Source of the DNA: a virus
Reading direction: 5' to 3' (one strand)
DNA: 42,359 nucleotides
Virus record (IMG/VR): IMGVR_UViG_3300020192_000024
Coordinates: 1-42,359 of that record
A program made the position numbers and the translations under genes. The notes beneath the pieces were generated by a model. It ran no database searches and was not told the DNA's origin. It saw nothing but the letters and a program-made list of their open reading frames with translations. Shown in pieces: positions 35,636 to 42,359 of the stretch; position 1 is the first letter of the stretch; each line of letters opens with the position of its first letter.

Positions 35636-36037
35636 TCAGAAAAGAACGAGCGCAGAAAAGTCGAGACTCATTCGGTACGTCGGTTGCTCTTCGCCGTCCT
35701 CAGCGGGTGGCGTCAAGTCTGCCGTGCCTTCGTGTTTGATATTGGCGATATTGAAGCCGCCGATCGTGCCGCCGTAGTAGTGCAGCGCGTTCTGCACCAG
35801 CAGAGCCAGCGACCTCGCCGATAACAGTGTGGCAGCATAAACATCTACCTGAAACCCTACGGTTGAATGGGATGCTTCCGCGTCAAGGCAATCGTTCGGG
35901 GTATCGCTGGTAATCTGATAGACCACGCGCGGATACGAATCGTCCTGCGCCGCCTGGGTCGGACGAATGCGCCCGCCACTCGCCGCGTTCACGGCTACAT
36001 CTGCGACGAGAATTGCGCGGATAGAAGGCTCGATCAT
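35636..36037 (-). CDS. Tail terminator/completion protein (DUF3168-like)
   Basis: The 133-residue protein has IEPSIRAILVADVAVNAASG, RIRPTQAAQDDSYPRVVYQI, then STVGFQVDVYAATLLSARSL and a C-terminal beta pair (PTYRMSLDFSALVLF). The P.(V/I)VYQ.(I/V)S segment and the QVDVYA strand are hallmarks of DUF3168-type proteins, which cap the tail tube and join it to the head. Its start lies two bases after the stop of the gp10-like gene. Gene order (connector, adaptor, gp10-like, terminator, tube) is standard. Confidence 0.88.
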   Translation of the reverse strand: MIEPSIRAILVADVAVNAASGGRIRPTQAAQDDSYPRVVYQITSDTPNDCLDAEASHSTVGFQVDVYAATLLSARSLALLVQNALHYYGGTIGGFNIANIKHEGTADLTPPAEDGEEQPTYRMSLDFSALVLF

Positions 36038-36039
36038 GA

Positions 36040-36477
36040 TTATTTCTTCGCTTCGTTGACGACGCCGGCGGCGAGAGCGGACTGCGCAACATCCAATGCC
36101 TGGGACTTCGTTGAACGAAACGCCGGCCCAAGAAACGGGTGAGGTGGCGCGGGTCTTGGCCCCTCGTGGCCTTGCTCCACAAGGTGGGCGATTCTGCCCG
36201 GAACATGCTTTCTGCCCGCAACGAACCCGATGGTTTTCATGCGCGGCCCGATCGCCACGACAACCGTTCCGCTCTTGTAACTCTTTATTTTTTTGCCCAA
36301 CGATTTCTTGAGCAGACCGGATCGGTTCGGAGATAACTGCCTTGCTCGTTGTAGAACCGGCGTTGCGGCCTTGCTCATTGCCGAGCGAAGTACGCTCTTT
36401 TGGACTTTCAGCGGCATTGCGCGAAGTTTTCTCGCAAGTTCCTTATCGCCATAAATAACCATTCCGGGCTTCGCCAT
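36040..36477 (-). CDS. HK97 gp10-like head-tail/tail component
   Basis: The 145-residue protein starts MAKPGMVIYGDKELARKLRA at ATG 36477, overlapping the previous stop (TAATG). It has AMPLKVQKSVLRSAMSKAAT, PVLQRARQLSPNRSGLLKKS, IGPRMKTIGFVAGRKHVPGR and IAHLVEQGHEGPRPAPPHPF then LGPAF. A basic helix, an SGLLKKS segment and the H..E.G....P.PFL.PA ending are typical of the HK97-gp10 family, needed for joining head and tail. Confidence 0.9.
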   Translation of the reverse strand: MAKPGMVIYGDKELARKLRAMPLKVQKSVLRSAMSKAATPVLQRARQLSPNRSGLLKKSLGKKIKSYKSGTVVVAIGPRMKTIGFVAGRKHVPGRIAHLVEQGHEGPRPAPPHPFLGPAFRSTKSQALDVAQSALAAGVVNEAKK

Positions 36478-36824
36478 TAAATCGACACGACTTCCGTGCA
36501 ATATGCCGCGTGTTTTTTTTGCCGGCTGTCCACATCAATCAGAGCGTTGATAGAAAAAAACCTGGCGTTGAGCCGAAAGCGATGATCGGGCAGTATCGAT
36601 TTATCGAATCGAAAGATGACGACGTGGGATACCGTGGCGTGAACCGCCTTGCCACGCTCTAATTCGCGGCCAGCCAGCGGAGACAATTGCACCCATACTT
36701 TTCTACTGTCGGCAAATACCACTGACCTTTCGCCCAACGTGCTTTCGGTCGTGCGGGTCGGAACCTGTATCCACAATCGAGTTCGCATCTGGCCGGCAAC
36801 CATATTCGTGTCGGTCGTGTTCAC
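36477..36824 (-). CDS. Head-tail adaptor/joining protein
   Basis: The 115-residue protein starts at GTG 36824, overlapping the upstream TGA (GTGA) and preceded by GGGGGAG; ATG 36851 would overlap more and lacks a ribosome site. It shows GQMRTRLWIQVPTRTTESTL, GERSVVFADSRKVWVQLSPL, AGRELERGKAVHATVSHVVI and FRFDKSILPDHRF. The pattern (R.....P....G......VW..L.PL.GRE) matches the phage head-tail joining family (Phage_H_T_join), which links portal and tail. Confidence 0.88.
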   Translation of the reverse strand: MNTTDTNMVAGQMRTRLWIQVPTRTTESTLGERSVVFADSRKVWVQLSPLAGRELERGKAVHATVSHVVIFRFDKSILPDHRFRLNARFFSINALIDVDSRQKKHAAYCTEVVSI

Positions 36825-37396
36825 GAATAGCTCCCCCACCGCAGCCGCCATGTGAGCGATTCGACGGCCATCGGCACGGCATTGATCGTACTCGCGTTCA
36901 CAGCTTCGCGATTCTCATACATATGACCGACCCACAGCAGCACAAGCTGTTTCGCCGCCGCCGGTATCGTCGTGGTTGTCCAGCCCGCCGTGTAGTTCAC
37001 TTGAATCGAGTTCGCCTGCGCCCGTGCCGTCGGCCATGATTTGCCATACGCCAGCACCACACGCCCGGCCTCGCGAACGGCGTCGGCGGTGTAGTTGCTC
37101 GCGTCCCACGTCTGCGTTGCGCCGGCAGCGTCTACATAGGTCAACGAAGTAATTGCCGCCAACGGCGGGCGCGGCAATTCAATGGCGTCGCCGTCTGGAA
37201 ACTCGTCAAGGTACATCCGCAGCGTCTGCGTTATCAGGGCGCGTGCCGTGTCGTTTTCGACTTGCTCGCGCGCCGATTGAATGAGCCGGGTAAGCGTCCG
37301 ATTCTCATCGTCGTTGTCGATTCGACAATGTTCCCGCGCTTCCGCGAGGGTGACCGGCTCGACCGTGGGGGCGGTGACTACAGAAAACGATGCCAC
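36821..37396 (-). CDS. Head-tail connector (gp6/phiE125 gp8-type)
   Basis: The 191-residue protein starts at GTG 37396. It has PVTLAEAREHCRIDNDDENR, TLTRLIQSAREQVENDTARA, LITQTLRMYLDEFPDGDAIE and LPRPPLAAITSLTYVDAAGA, ending IPAAAKQLVLLWVGHMYENR. The order, LAEA..H.R.D...ED..L..LI..A...VE..T.R.L......, then a L.RPP...I.S..Y.D..G segment and a helical end, is that of the phiE125 gp8 type connector, which forms a ring under the portal. Confidence 0.9.
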   Translation of the reverse strand: MASFSVVTAPTVEPVTLAEAREHCRIDNDDENRTLTRLIQSAREQVENDTARALITQTLRMYLDEFPDGDAIELPRPPLAAITSLTYVDAAGATQTWDASNYTADAVREAGRVVLAYGKSWPTARAQANSIQVNYTAGWTTTTIPAAAKQLVLLWVGHMYENREAVNASTINAVPMAVESLTWRLRWGSYS

Positions 37397-37397
37397 G

Positions 37398-37619
37398 TTA
37401 ATGATTCGCCTTTCCGCTCACGGGCTTTGTCTTGGCCGGCTCGCGAACCGCCCCTTCCTTTGGAACTTCAACGGGCCGCACTTGCTCGCCGAGTTCTGCA
37501 CTCTTGGCAAACTTTCCGTCAACGAACGATTTGCCGTCAACTTCGGAAACGTCGTAGGTCTTTCCCGCCTCTAAATTTCCGTTAGGGCCGCACGCAGTGG
37601 TGATCATGGTTATTCGCAT
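37398..37619 (-). CDS. Small hypothetical head-region protein
   Basis: The 73-residue protein (ATG 37619; ATG 37607 also possible) reads MITTACGPNGNLEAGKTYDV then SEVDGKSFVDGKFAKSAELG, with a lysine/proline-rich end. Small proteins with a ...G.(T/K)YDVs..........A pattern are often encoded beside head-tail connectors and may decorate heads. It has no clear ribosome site, so could be coupled to the preceding gene seven bases away. Confidence 0.6.
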   Translation of the reverse strand: MRITMITTACGPNGNLEAGKTYDVSEVDGKSFVDGKFAKSAELGEQVRPVEVPKEGAVREPAKTKPVSGKANH

Positions 37620-37625
37620 GTTTTT

Positions 37626-37994
37626 CTATCCGATCAAAAAGTGAAAGGTTCCTGTTTTGGTGTTGCCGCCGTTCGCGACGACGATCTTAATCCGGTCGTT
37701 CGCAAGCAGCATATTGGCCGTAACCGCAGTCCCACCTGCCGCATAGAGCGAAGCGACGCCCGCCGTGCTGTGAGTGGCCTGCCGTGGGCCGCGGGTGGCT
37801 GACGCATTAACGTCGAGTTCCGCCCATAGCGTTTCGGTTGTCGATTCGTTCGTGATCGTGAAATCAACGCCGTCCGGAAAGTCTACCTTGACGTAACGAA
37901 CCTGATGCAGCGAACCGTTCACAACGGGGGAGTACACCGTTGCGTCGCCACTGGCGTCGGTCGTGGCCGAAACTGTTAATCGTTGTGCGAACAT
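37626..37994 (-). CDS. Small structural protein, possible head decoration
   Basis: The 122-residue protein starts MFAQRLTVSATTDASGDATV at ATG 37994 behind AAAGGAG. It is beta-rich with SPVVNGSLHQVRYVKVDFPD, GVDFTITNESTTETLWAELD and NDRIKIVVANGGNTKTGTFH. It lies between capsid and connector genes, where decoration or head fibre proteins are found. The pattern is common in phages but not tied to a named family by eye. Confidence 0.65.
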   Translation of the reverse strand: MFAQRLTVSATTDASGDATVYSPVVNGSLHQVRYVKVDFPDGVDFTITNESTTETLWAELDVNASATRGPRQATHSTAGVASLYAAGGTAVTANMLLANDRIKIVVANGGNTKTGTFHFLIG

Positions 37995-38004
37995 TGCGAC
38001 TCCT

Positions 38005-38472
38005 TTAGGTGTTGGTCAGCGCGGCACTGATGACCATCTTGCCGCTGGGAAGGATAACGCCGAGGTAAGCGACTTCGATTCCGGTATCCGTCCACGTCAG
38101 GTCAATGTCGCCGTCGGCTTCGCTGATCGCCAGAAATGCCTTCTTGGCTACGAGAGCCAGAAGCGCGCCATCGGTGCCGATTGCGATTCCGGTCGAGCCG
38201 CCGGTGACGACAAATGCGTCGCCGCTAGCGTCGAATAGAACCACGATCTGTACCAATTGCCGCACGGCAATGTCAGCACCAGCGGCATCGGTAAGCTGCA
38301 CGGTGATTGCCCGGACGTTTGTACTTTCCGCCCCGACCACAATGGTCGCCCCGGCAACCGCACTGCCGTTGTCGATAAATCCGCCAGATTCGACAACCAC
38401 GCTGCCGCCGGACTTGACGCGCAGAACCGCCCCGTCCTGTTCACGAATGATCTTTGTGTTTTCAAGTGCCAT
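38005..38472 (-). CDS. Structural protein, possible head decoration or fibre
   Basis: The 155-residue protein starts MALENTKIIREQDGAVLRVK at ATG 38472, behind TTGGAG; the longer frame to 38490 is not needed. It is beta-rich: SGGSVVVESGGFIDNGSAVA, AITVQLTDAAGADIAVRQLV, DAFVVTGGSTGIAIGTDGAL, and ends with a predicted strand pair. The SGGSVxVESGG region resembles short beta-solenoid turns found in head fibre attachment proteins. Function inferred from position after the capsid gene. Confidence 0.65.
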   Translation of the reverse strand: MALENTKIIREQDGAVLRVKSGGSVVVESGGFIDNGSAVAGATIVVGAESTNVRAITVQLTDAAGADIAVRQLVQIVVLFDASGDAFVVTGGSTGIAIGTDGALLALVAKKAFLAISEADGDIDLTWTDTGIEVAYLGVILPSGKMVISAALTNT

Positions 38473-38532
38473 AACAAAACTCCAATTCAAAATTGGGGGC
38501 GGGCGGATAAGGCCCGCCCCCAGGTTAAAGGG

Positions 38533-38973
38533 TTACGAGCCGGCAATCGACGTTGACGCCAGAACCGACGCGGTGGCCTGCGTGATCGGGCTTTTCTTCC
38601 CGACGTATCGAATGGCAATGATGCCATTGCAAACGCAGTTTTGGGTTGCACGGGTCAGCGTGCAGTAAACGTAGCGAAGCTGCGGACGGTACACGTCCAC
38701 GATCAACAGCTTGTTATCCGCGTCGGTCGTTGACACGGAAGTTGCCGTTGCGGTGCCGCCGGTAATCGCCGCCGCGCCACTGGTCGAGTTTGCGGTGTTA
38801 TTCAACGCCGTCAGCGTCAACACCGTTCCGCTCGTCCCGTCGCCGGTCAGGGCGATGAACACAACGCCGTCATAACCGGCCATGTCAAGGATGTCCGAAG
38901 TCAGGAGCGTAGTACCCGCAACCGCTTCAATTTCGATGTAATCAAAAGCGCAATTTCGTAAGAGAGTAGGCAT
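38533..38973 (-). CDS. Structural protein next to capsid
   Basis: The 146-residue protein starts MPTLLRNCAFDYIEIEAVAG at ATG 38973 behind ACGGAG. It is beta-rich with DGVVFIALTGDGTSGTVLTL, NTANSTSGAAAITGGTATAT, and VYRPQLRYVYCTLTRATQNC. Proteins of this type, with a YDGVVFIA...GT..SGT.....Q...s..sg pattern and a YRP.(L/K)RYV..V..R.. segment, are encoded directly after capsid genes in many uncultured phages and are likely head decoration or minor capsid proteins. Confidence 0.7.
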   Translation of the reverse strand: MPTLLRNCAFDYIEIEAVAGTTLLTSDILDMAGYDGVVFIALTGDGTSGTVLTLTALNNTANSTSGAAAITGGTATATSVSTTDADNKLLIVDVYRPQLRYVYCTLTRATQNCVCNGIIAIRYVGKKSPITQATASVLASTSIAGS

Positions 38974-39009
38974 GGAAAAATCTCCGTTTGGATTTGGTTG
39001 ATGGAATAG

Positions 39010-40335
39010 TTACGCGAGTTTGACGCGGGCGAACGCCTCTTCGAGAACCGGCATGCCGTCGGTTTCCAGACGGCCAATAAAGCCCGTCTGATTCGTGGCG
39101 GCGTACAGTTCCACAAGGCGCTGAACGGTCAAGCTGAGGTTGTCGGCGATCCAATAAAACTTGAGGTCGCCGAAGAGTCCGACGTAAAGGCCGGTGGTGA
39201 ATGTATTCGGCGCGTACTCGGTGATGTTGACCGGACGATCAAGCAGCGTGTTGGGCATTCCCTGCAGGCCCGGCGCCCAGAGGTATTGACCGTTGCCATC
39301 CTTGAGCTTTCGGATTTGCTTCACTGCATCGCGGTGAAAAATCCATTCGCCCGTGGCTTGATACTGTGCCTTCAATGCAAACTTTGCATTGATAAGGCCG
39401 TCGGCGGTAACCGAAGAGGTCGTGTTATCCGTCGAAACGTCCCGGCCCGTGCTGATGCCGAAGGCCGACGCGGTGAACAGGCCCAGCGGCTGTTGAGCGC
39501 CGGTGCCAGTCATAAAGCCCTTCTCCTGCGAAATGGCGTGTTTGTACGCGAGTCGTTGGGCGACGATCGATTCCGCGGAAATCGAGGAGACACGCAACAG
39601 GGTATTGCTGACTTTGATCCGCTTGGCGAGCGGGTGCGGCGCGAGTTCACGCCGACCGAACGCCATTGCCGAATCTTCATTGCCGGTGCCGAGTTCGCTC
39701 GTCCAGTCGGCATCGTCCATGTCCGTGTCGAGACTGGGAACGCCAAGCGACTTCGCGCCGTTGGCTTGGAAAACGCTGGCCTTCTGGCGGATGATGACGG
39801 CGTTGTCAACGAACTTGAGAAGCTCGGCAACCATCGTCATCGGGGCCTGCAGGTAGCCGCCGGTCACATTGATATCGGCTTGCAAGGCACGGGTTTGGTC
39901 GCCGTCCAAGCCGGTGAATCCGTTCGACAGCCATCCGCCGAAAGCCTGCCGATATTCATCGGTGGCATGCGGGATGCATTCGCCATTCTTTCTGAACAGC
40001 GGAACGCTGCGCCGGGTCGAATAGCCTTCGCCCCACGAGATCTCCCGGCGTTCATCGTCGGTAATCGCGTTGTTTTTGGGCGCGGTGTTGGCGGTAGTCG
40101 GTTCGGTACGCCGGCCCGCAGGATCGCCCTGCTGCTTGAGCCAGTCGCTTCGGGTTTCGGCCTTGATAAGAACCTGCCGCTTTTCGTCCAGCACGTCCGC
40201 GTCGGCCATCGCCTTGTCGAACTGCCCGGTTTCTTCCGGCGTCATGTCGCGCTTTTCCGCGCCGGCCTTGTCATTGATCTGGCGGGCTTGGGTCACAAGC
40301 TTTGTCCGCTCTTCTGAGATTTCTTTCAGGGTCAT
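39010..40335 (-). CDS. Major capsid protein (HK97 fold) with delta domain
   Basis: The 441-residue protein starts MTLKEISEERTKLVTQARQI at ATG 40335 behind GGAG. Residues 1-75 are a charged coiled-coil delta domain that would scaffold assembly and be removed by the protease. From about 130 it is the HK97 fold: GGYLQAPMTMVAELLKFVDN, then SLDTDMDDADWTSELGTGNE, AKRIKVSNTLLRVSSISAES, GTGAQQPLGLFTA, WIFHRDAVKQIRKLKDGNGQ and a C-terminal GDLKFYWIADNLSLTVQRLV with ETDGMPVLEEAFARVKL. All are typical Phage_capsid segments. It follows the protease gene after a 125-base gap with nothing recognised. Confidence 0.96.
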   Translation of the reverse strand: MTLKEISEERTKLVTQARQINDKAGAEKRDMTPEETGQFDKAMADADVLDEKRQVLIKAETRSDWLKQQGDPAGRRTEPTTANTAPKNNAITDDERREISWGEGYSTRRSVPLFRKNGECIPHATDEYRQAFGGWLSNGFTGLDGDQTRALQADINVTGGYLQAPMTMVAELLKFVDNAVIIRQKASVFQANGAKSLGVPSLDTDMDDADWTSELGTGNEDSAMAFGRRELAPHPLAKRIKVSNTLLRVSSISAESIVAQRLAYKHAISQEKGFMTGTGAQQPLGLFTASAFGISTGRDVSTDNTTSSVTADGLINAKFALKAQYQATGEWIFHRDAVKQIRKLKDGNGQYLWAPGLQGMPNTLLDRPVNITEYAPNTFTTGLYVGLFGDLKFYWIADNLSLTVQRLVELYAATNQTGFIGRLETDGMPVLEEAFARVKLA

Positions 40336-40460
40336 TAGATTGCTCCGTTAGGTTACAAAATGAAACACTTGGCCAGACGCCCACCCGCTGGGTAGCGACT
40401 TGCCTGATACGTTGCTGGCTCGACCCGATGGGCTTTGCCGGCGGGGGTTACTTGGTTGAA

Positions 40461-41042
40461 TTACTTGGCTATCGCGGCCAATCGCAGACAGCGATCGGCG
40501 TAGTTACGCCGCGGGGTTGCCGTGGCTTCTGTTTCGAGTCGGTCAATCGCTGAACGCACTTCGGCGGTCGTTGATTCGTAGGCGGGAATGCCGGTCAAGG
40601 TCACTTCCATCAGTTCGCCGATGCTGATGATGGTGCGAACTTTGTCGTTGCCGCTGCGTTCCCACGTGCTTCGCGCGTTGTTGAACCGAAAGCTCATCCC
40701 CTTGATGTCTTTTCGCCTCACCATTTCGATAGCGTCACGGCCCGTTGTGGTGTTGCCGGGGAAGATTTCAACCGCCAGCCCTTGTCCGTCCTCGGCAATC
40801 GTGAGCGTCCCGGCACTACGCCGACCCACAATCATCTTCGTGTCGTGGTGCATGAGTGCCAGGACTTCCCGGTTGCCGGCGATCGCCTCGCGAAACGCAC
40901 CGGGTGCAATCTTTTCACGGAAGCCGCCGAGGTCTAGGCTAAGCGCATTAAACATTGCCGCGTAACCGACAATCTTCGGGGGAACGTCCGCCGCATCCAG
41001 AACGCGAAGCTCGTCGGAAATAAATCTAAGTTCGGTGTCCAT
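40461..41042 (-). CDS. Prohead protease (HK97 family, U35)
   Basis: The 193-residue serine protease has PKIVGYAAMFNALSLDLGGF REKI-type opening at about 22-45, EVLALMHHD with catalytic His 65 or 66, GRRSAGTLTIAEDGQGLAVE, and DIKGMSFRF with catalytic Ser 117. The end is variable and basic. It cleaves the capsid delta domain after assembly. ATG 41042 lies inside the end of the portal gene (17-base overlap), the usual arrangement. It starts MDTELRFISDELRVLDAADV. Confidence 0.94.
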   Translation of the reverse strand: MDTELRFISDELRVLDAADVPPKIVGYAAMFNALSLDLGGFREKIAPGAFREAIAGNREVLALMHHDTKMIVGRRSAGTLTIAEDGQGLAVEIFPGNTTTGRDAIEMVRRKDIKGMSFRFNNARSTWERSGNDKVRTIISIGELMEVTLTGIPAYESTTAEVRSAIDRLETEATATPRRNYADRCLRLAAIAK

Positions 41043-42359
41043 TGCTGGTTACTCCATTCGTTTTGAGCCGAAACTCGGCAACAATTCGGCTTACCTGCTC
41101 TGCGCTGTATTCGTCCAGGTGCATGTCGGTAGGTTCACGAACCGAATCGGCTGAACTTTTGCAGTATCCGTCGGCGATACCTGCGGCCATCGCCCCGGCA
41201 TCGACCGTCAATCGCATCGACGCAACGTAGCTTTGCACCAGCGGTAGCATTGCGTTCCTTACATAAGAGCGATGTTCGTCATAAAACTTGGGGGCAAACT
41301 CGGCAAAGTCGCCGCGGGTTGCCGATTTTCTTAATACTTCTTCTTCTCGCCGGCAAATGCGGCGGGCGATGTTATCCAACAACGGCGACAATGCTTCACG
41401 CACTTCCGCGGCGTCCGGACTAGCGGGCATGGCCGGGGGCGGCGCTGCGGGGGTTGCCGGTTCTACTGGCCCACCAGAGATAGCACGCTCTATCGTGGTC
41501 ATATTCATCGGCACGAAGAACGTCTTGCCCGTTCCATTCGGCAACGGGTTGCGGTTCTCGATAGAACGCCACTCGTCGTCATTGATAACGCCGTTCTGGA
41601 ATTGGATTTGCAGCGCCTGTGAACGGCTGAGCGAGTCGCCGCGAAGCAATGCGTCCATTAGATGTTCCGCAAAAATATCGCGTTCATCCGCCAGCAATTT
41701 CTTGCTGATTTCCTGCTCCCACTTCACAGCCCACGGCATGATGGTATCCGTGACATACTCGATCGCCTGATGCTCGATATTGCTGAACGTAGATCGCAAC
41801 AGGTGCTGAATCTTGTGCGGCGGCATACGGAACCAGCGAGCCACATCTTCGATTTGAAATTGCCGAGTCTCGATAAGTTGGCCGTCGTTCGGTTGCACCG
41901 ATCCGGCGGCGTTGAATTTTAATCCCTCTTCGAGAATCGCCAGCTTGTTGGCATTATCCGGCCCCGAGTGAACCGTTTCCCACGACTTGCGAAGGTTGCC
42001 GCGAGCCTGATCGGACAGCTTGCCGGGGTGTTCGAGCATGCCGCCGAGGTTCATGCCGTTGGCGAAAAACGAAGCGGCGAATTTCTGTGCAGCAAGGGTC
42101 AGGCCCAGTGAATCCCGCCCGGTGCTGGCGATCATCAGCCCCACGATGCCGGTGATACTGAATCCCTTTAGGTGCATCACCTCATCCGAGGCTAACGTAG
42201 TTCTCCCGTCAATGATGTAGACGAGCCGCTTGCTGCTGTCTCGGTCTACCCGCACGCGCCACGGTTCGAGCGGCCACAGATACGCCGGATCGCCGCCGCG
42301 AGTTGTTTCAATCTCCGCGTAACCGCCGCCCCACAGAACCGCCGCCGCCGTTACCGCTT
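41026..42359 (-). CDS. Portal protein, C-terminal part (cut by window edge)
   Basis: The frame is open from the right window edge (first whole codon GCG at 42357-42355) to a TAG at 41028-41026, about 444 codons. It contains DEVMHLKGFSITGIVGLMIA, GNLRKSWETVHSGPDNANKL, QFQIEDVARWFRMPPHKIQH and NIEHQAIEYVTDTIMPWAVK: classic HK97-family portal segments. Past residue 270 of this part a Pro/Ala linker (PVEPATPAAPPPAMPASPD) leads to a helical C-terminal extension. It overlaps the frame at 1-726, so the complete portal is about 551 residues. The TAG stop shows that amber codons terminate here. Confidence 0.95.
   Translation of the reverse strand, partial: AVTAAAVLWGGGYAEIETTRGGDPAYLWPLEPWRVRVDRDSSKRLVYIIDGRTTLASDEVMHLKGFSITGIVGLMIASTGRDSLGLTLAAQKFAASFFANGMNLGGMLEHPGKLSDQARGNLRKSWETVHSGPDNANKLAILEEGLKFNAAGSVQPNDGQLIETRQFQIEDVARWFRMPPHKIQHLLRSTFSNIEHQAIEYVTDTIMPWAVKWEQEISKKLLADERDIFAEHLMDALLRGDSLSRSQALQIQFQNGVINDDEWRSIENRNPLPNGTGKTFFVPMNMTTIERAISGGPVEPATPAAPPPAMPASPDAAEVREALSPLLDNIARRICRREEEVLRKSATRGDFAEFAPKFYDEHRSYVRNAMLPLVQSYVASMRLTVDAGAMAAGIADGYCKSSADSVREPTDMHLDEYSAEQVSRIVAEFRLKTNGVTSNGHRT
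41634..42359. repeat. Right copy of the imperfect 726-bp terminal repeat
   Basis: This is the partner of positions 1-726, without gaps and about 96 % identical by hand count; 42234-42359 is identical to 601-726. Removing one copy gives a circle of about 41,633 bp. Confidence 0.9.

Noticed and set aside
39286-40317. A 343-codon open frame on the plus strand
   Set aside because: It is antisense to the major capsid gene and rich in Arg/Gly/Val shadows of its codons. It has no ribosome site, and the opposite strand encodes a certain gene.
41026-41028. Possible reassignment of TAG as a sense codon, suggested by the methyltransferase amber
   Set aside because: TAG ends the portal frame at the expected place and also ends the HNH genes at 3148 and 4101, so it serves as a normal stop.

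Overview
This window is almost an entire genome of a tailed double-stranded DNA phage, most likely a long, non-contractile-tailed (siphovirus-like) phage with an HK97-type head. The evidence is P27-type and HK97-like terminases, a portal, a U35-type prohead protease, a delta-domain capsid protein, head-tail connectors, a tail tube protein, tail chaperones G and G-T joined by a slippery A AAA AAC site, and a tape measure protein. The first 726 bases repeat the last 726 at about 96 % identity, and the portal gene is cut by the window ends. Read as a circle the genome is about 41.6 kb, with the portal running from 1048 down to 1 and on from 42359 to 41026. The sequence alone does not name the host. 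It is moderately GC-rich, with ordinary AGGAG ribosome sites and TTGACA/TATAAT-type promoters, so a bacterium. No integrase, recognisable endolysin or tRNA was found.

Layout, in the direction of leftward transcription: (a) packaging, head and tail genes, from terS at 3077 through terL and portal, across the contig ends, then 42359 down to 29588, closed by a clear intrinsic terminator (29531-29556). (b) An early leftward operon starting at a strong promoter (29463-29490): a ribbon-helix-helix regulator, several small proteins, a NinB-like protein, an SSB-like protein with an acidic tail, zinc-finger and HNH proteins. (c) A DNA-modification region (24504 to 18565): a cytosine-5 methyltransferase split by one in-frame amber codon, a DpdA-like transglycosylase overlapping queD, and two D12-class adenine methyltransferases. 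It contains a small rightward regulator pair at 20894-21319. (d) A replication block: DnaD-like protein, DnaB-like helicase, RuvC-like resolvase, a sigma-region-4-like HTH protein. (e) A rightward island (12078-13776) of five small unknown genes, three of which follow copies of one structured RNA leader. (f) A second leftward block: a third D12 methyltransferase, two membrane proteins (one with a PAS-like domain), a beta-class methyltransferase, a possible barrel hydrolase, beta-helix and Ig-like surface proteins, and two HNH nucleases that abut terS.

The genes suggest a lytic or non-integrating phage that invests heavily in altering its DNA: four apparently intact methyltransferases, one interrupted one, and a 7-deazaguanine insertion pair (DpdA and QueD) that would depend on the host for the other precursor steps. 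Genes are packed with ATGA, GTGA, TAATG and TGATG overlaps. The most unusual observations are the triplicated leader RNA with compensating stem changes, the minimal QueD-DpdA pair, the amber-split methyltransferase, two chains of stop-start-coupled mini-ORFs, and near-leaderless promoters in front of two putative regulators.
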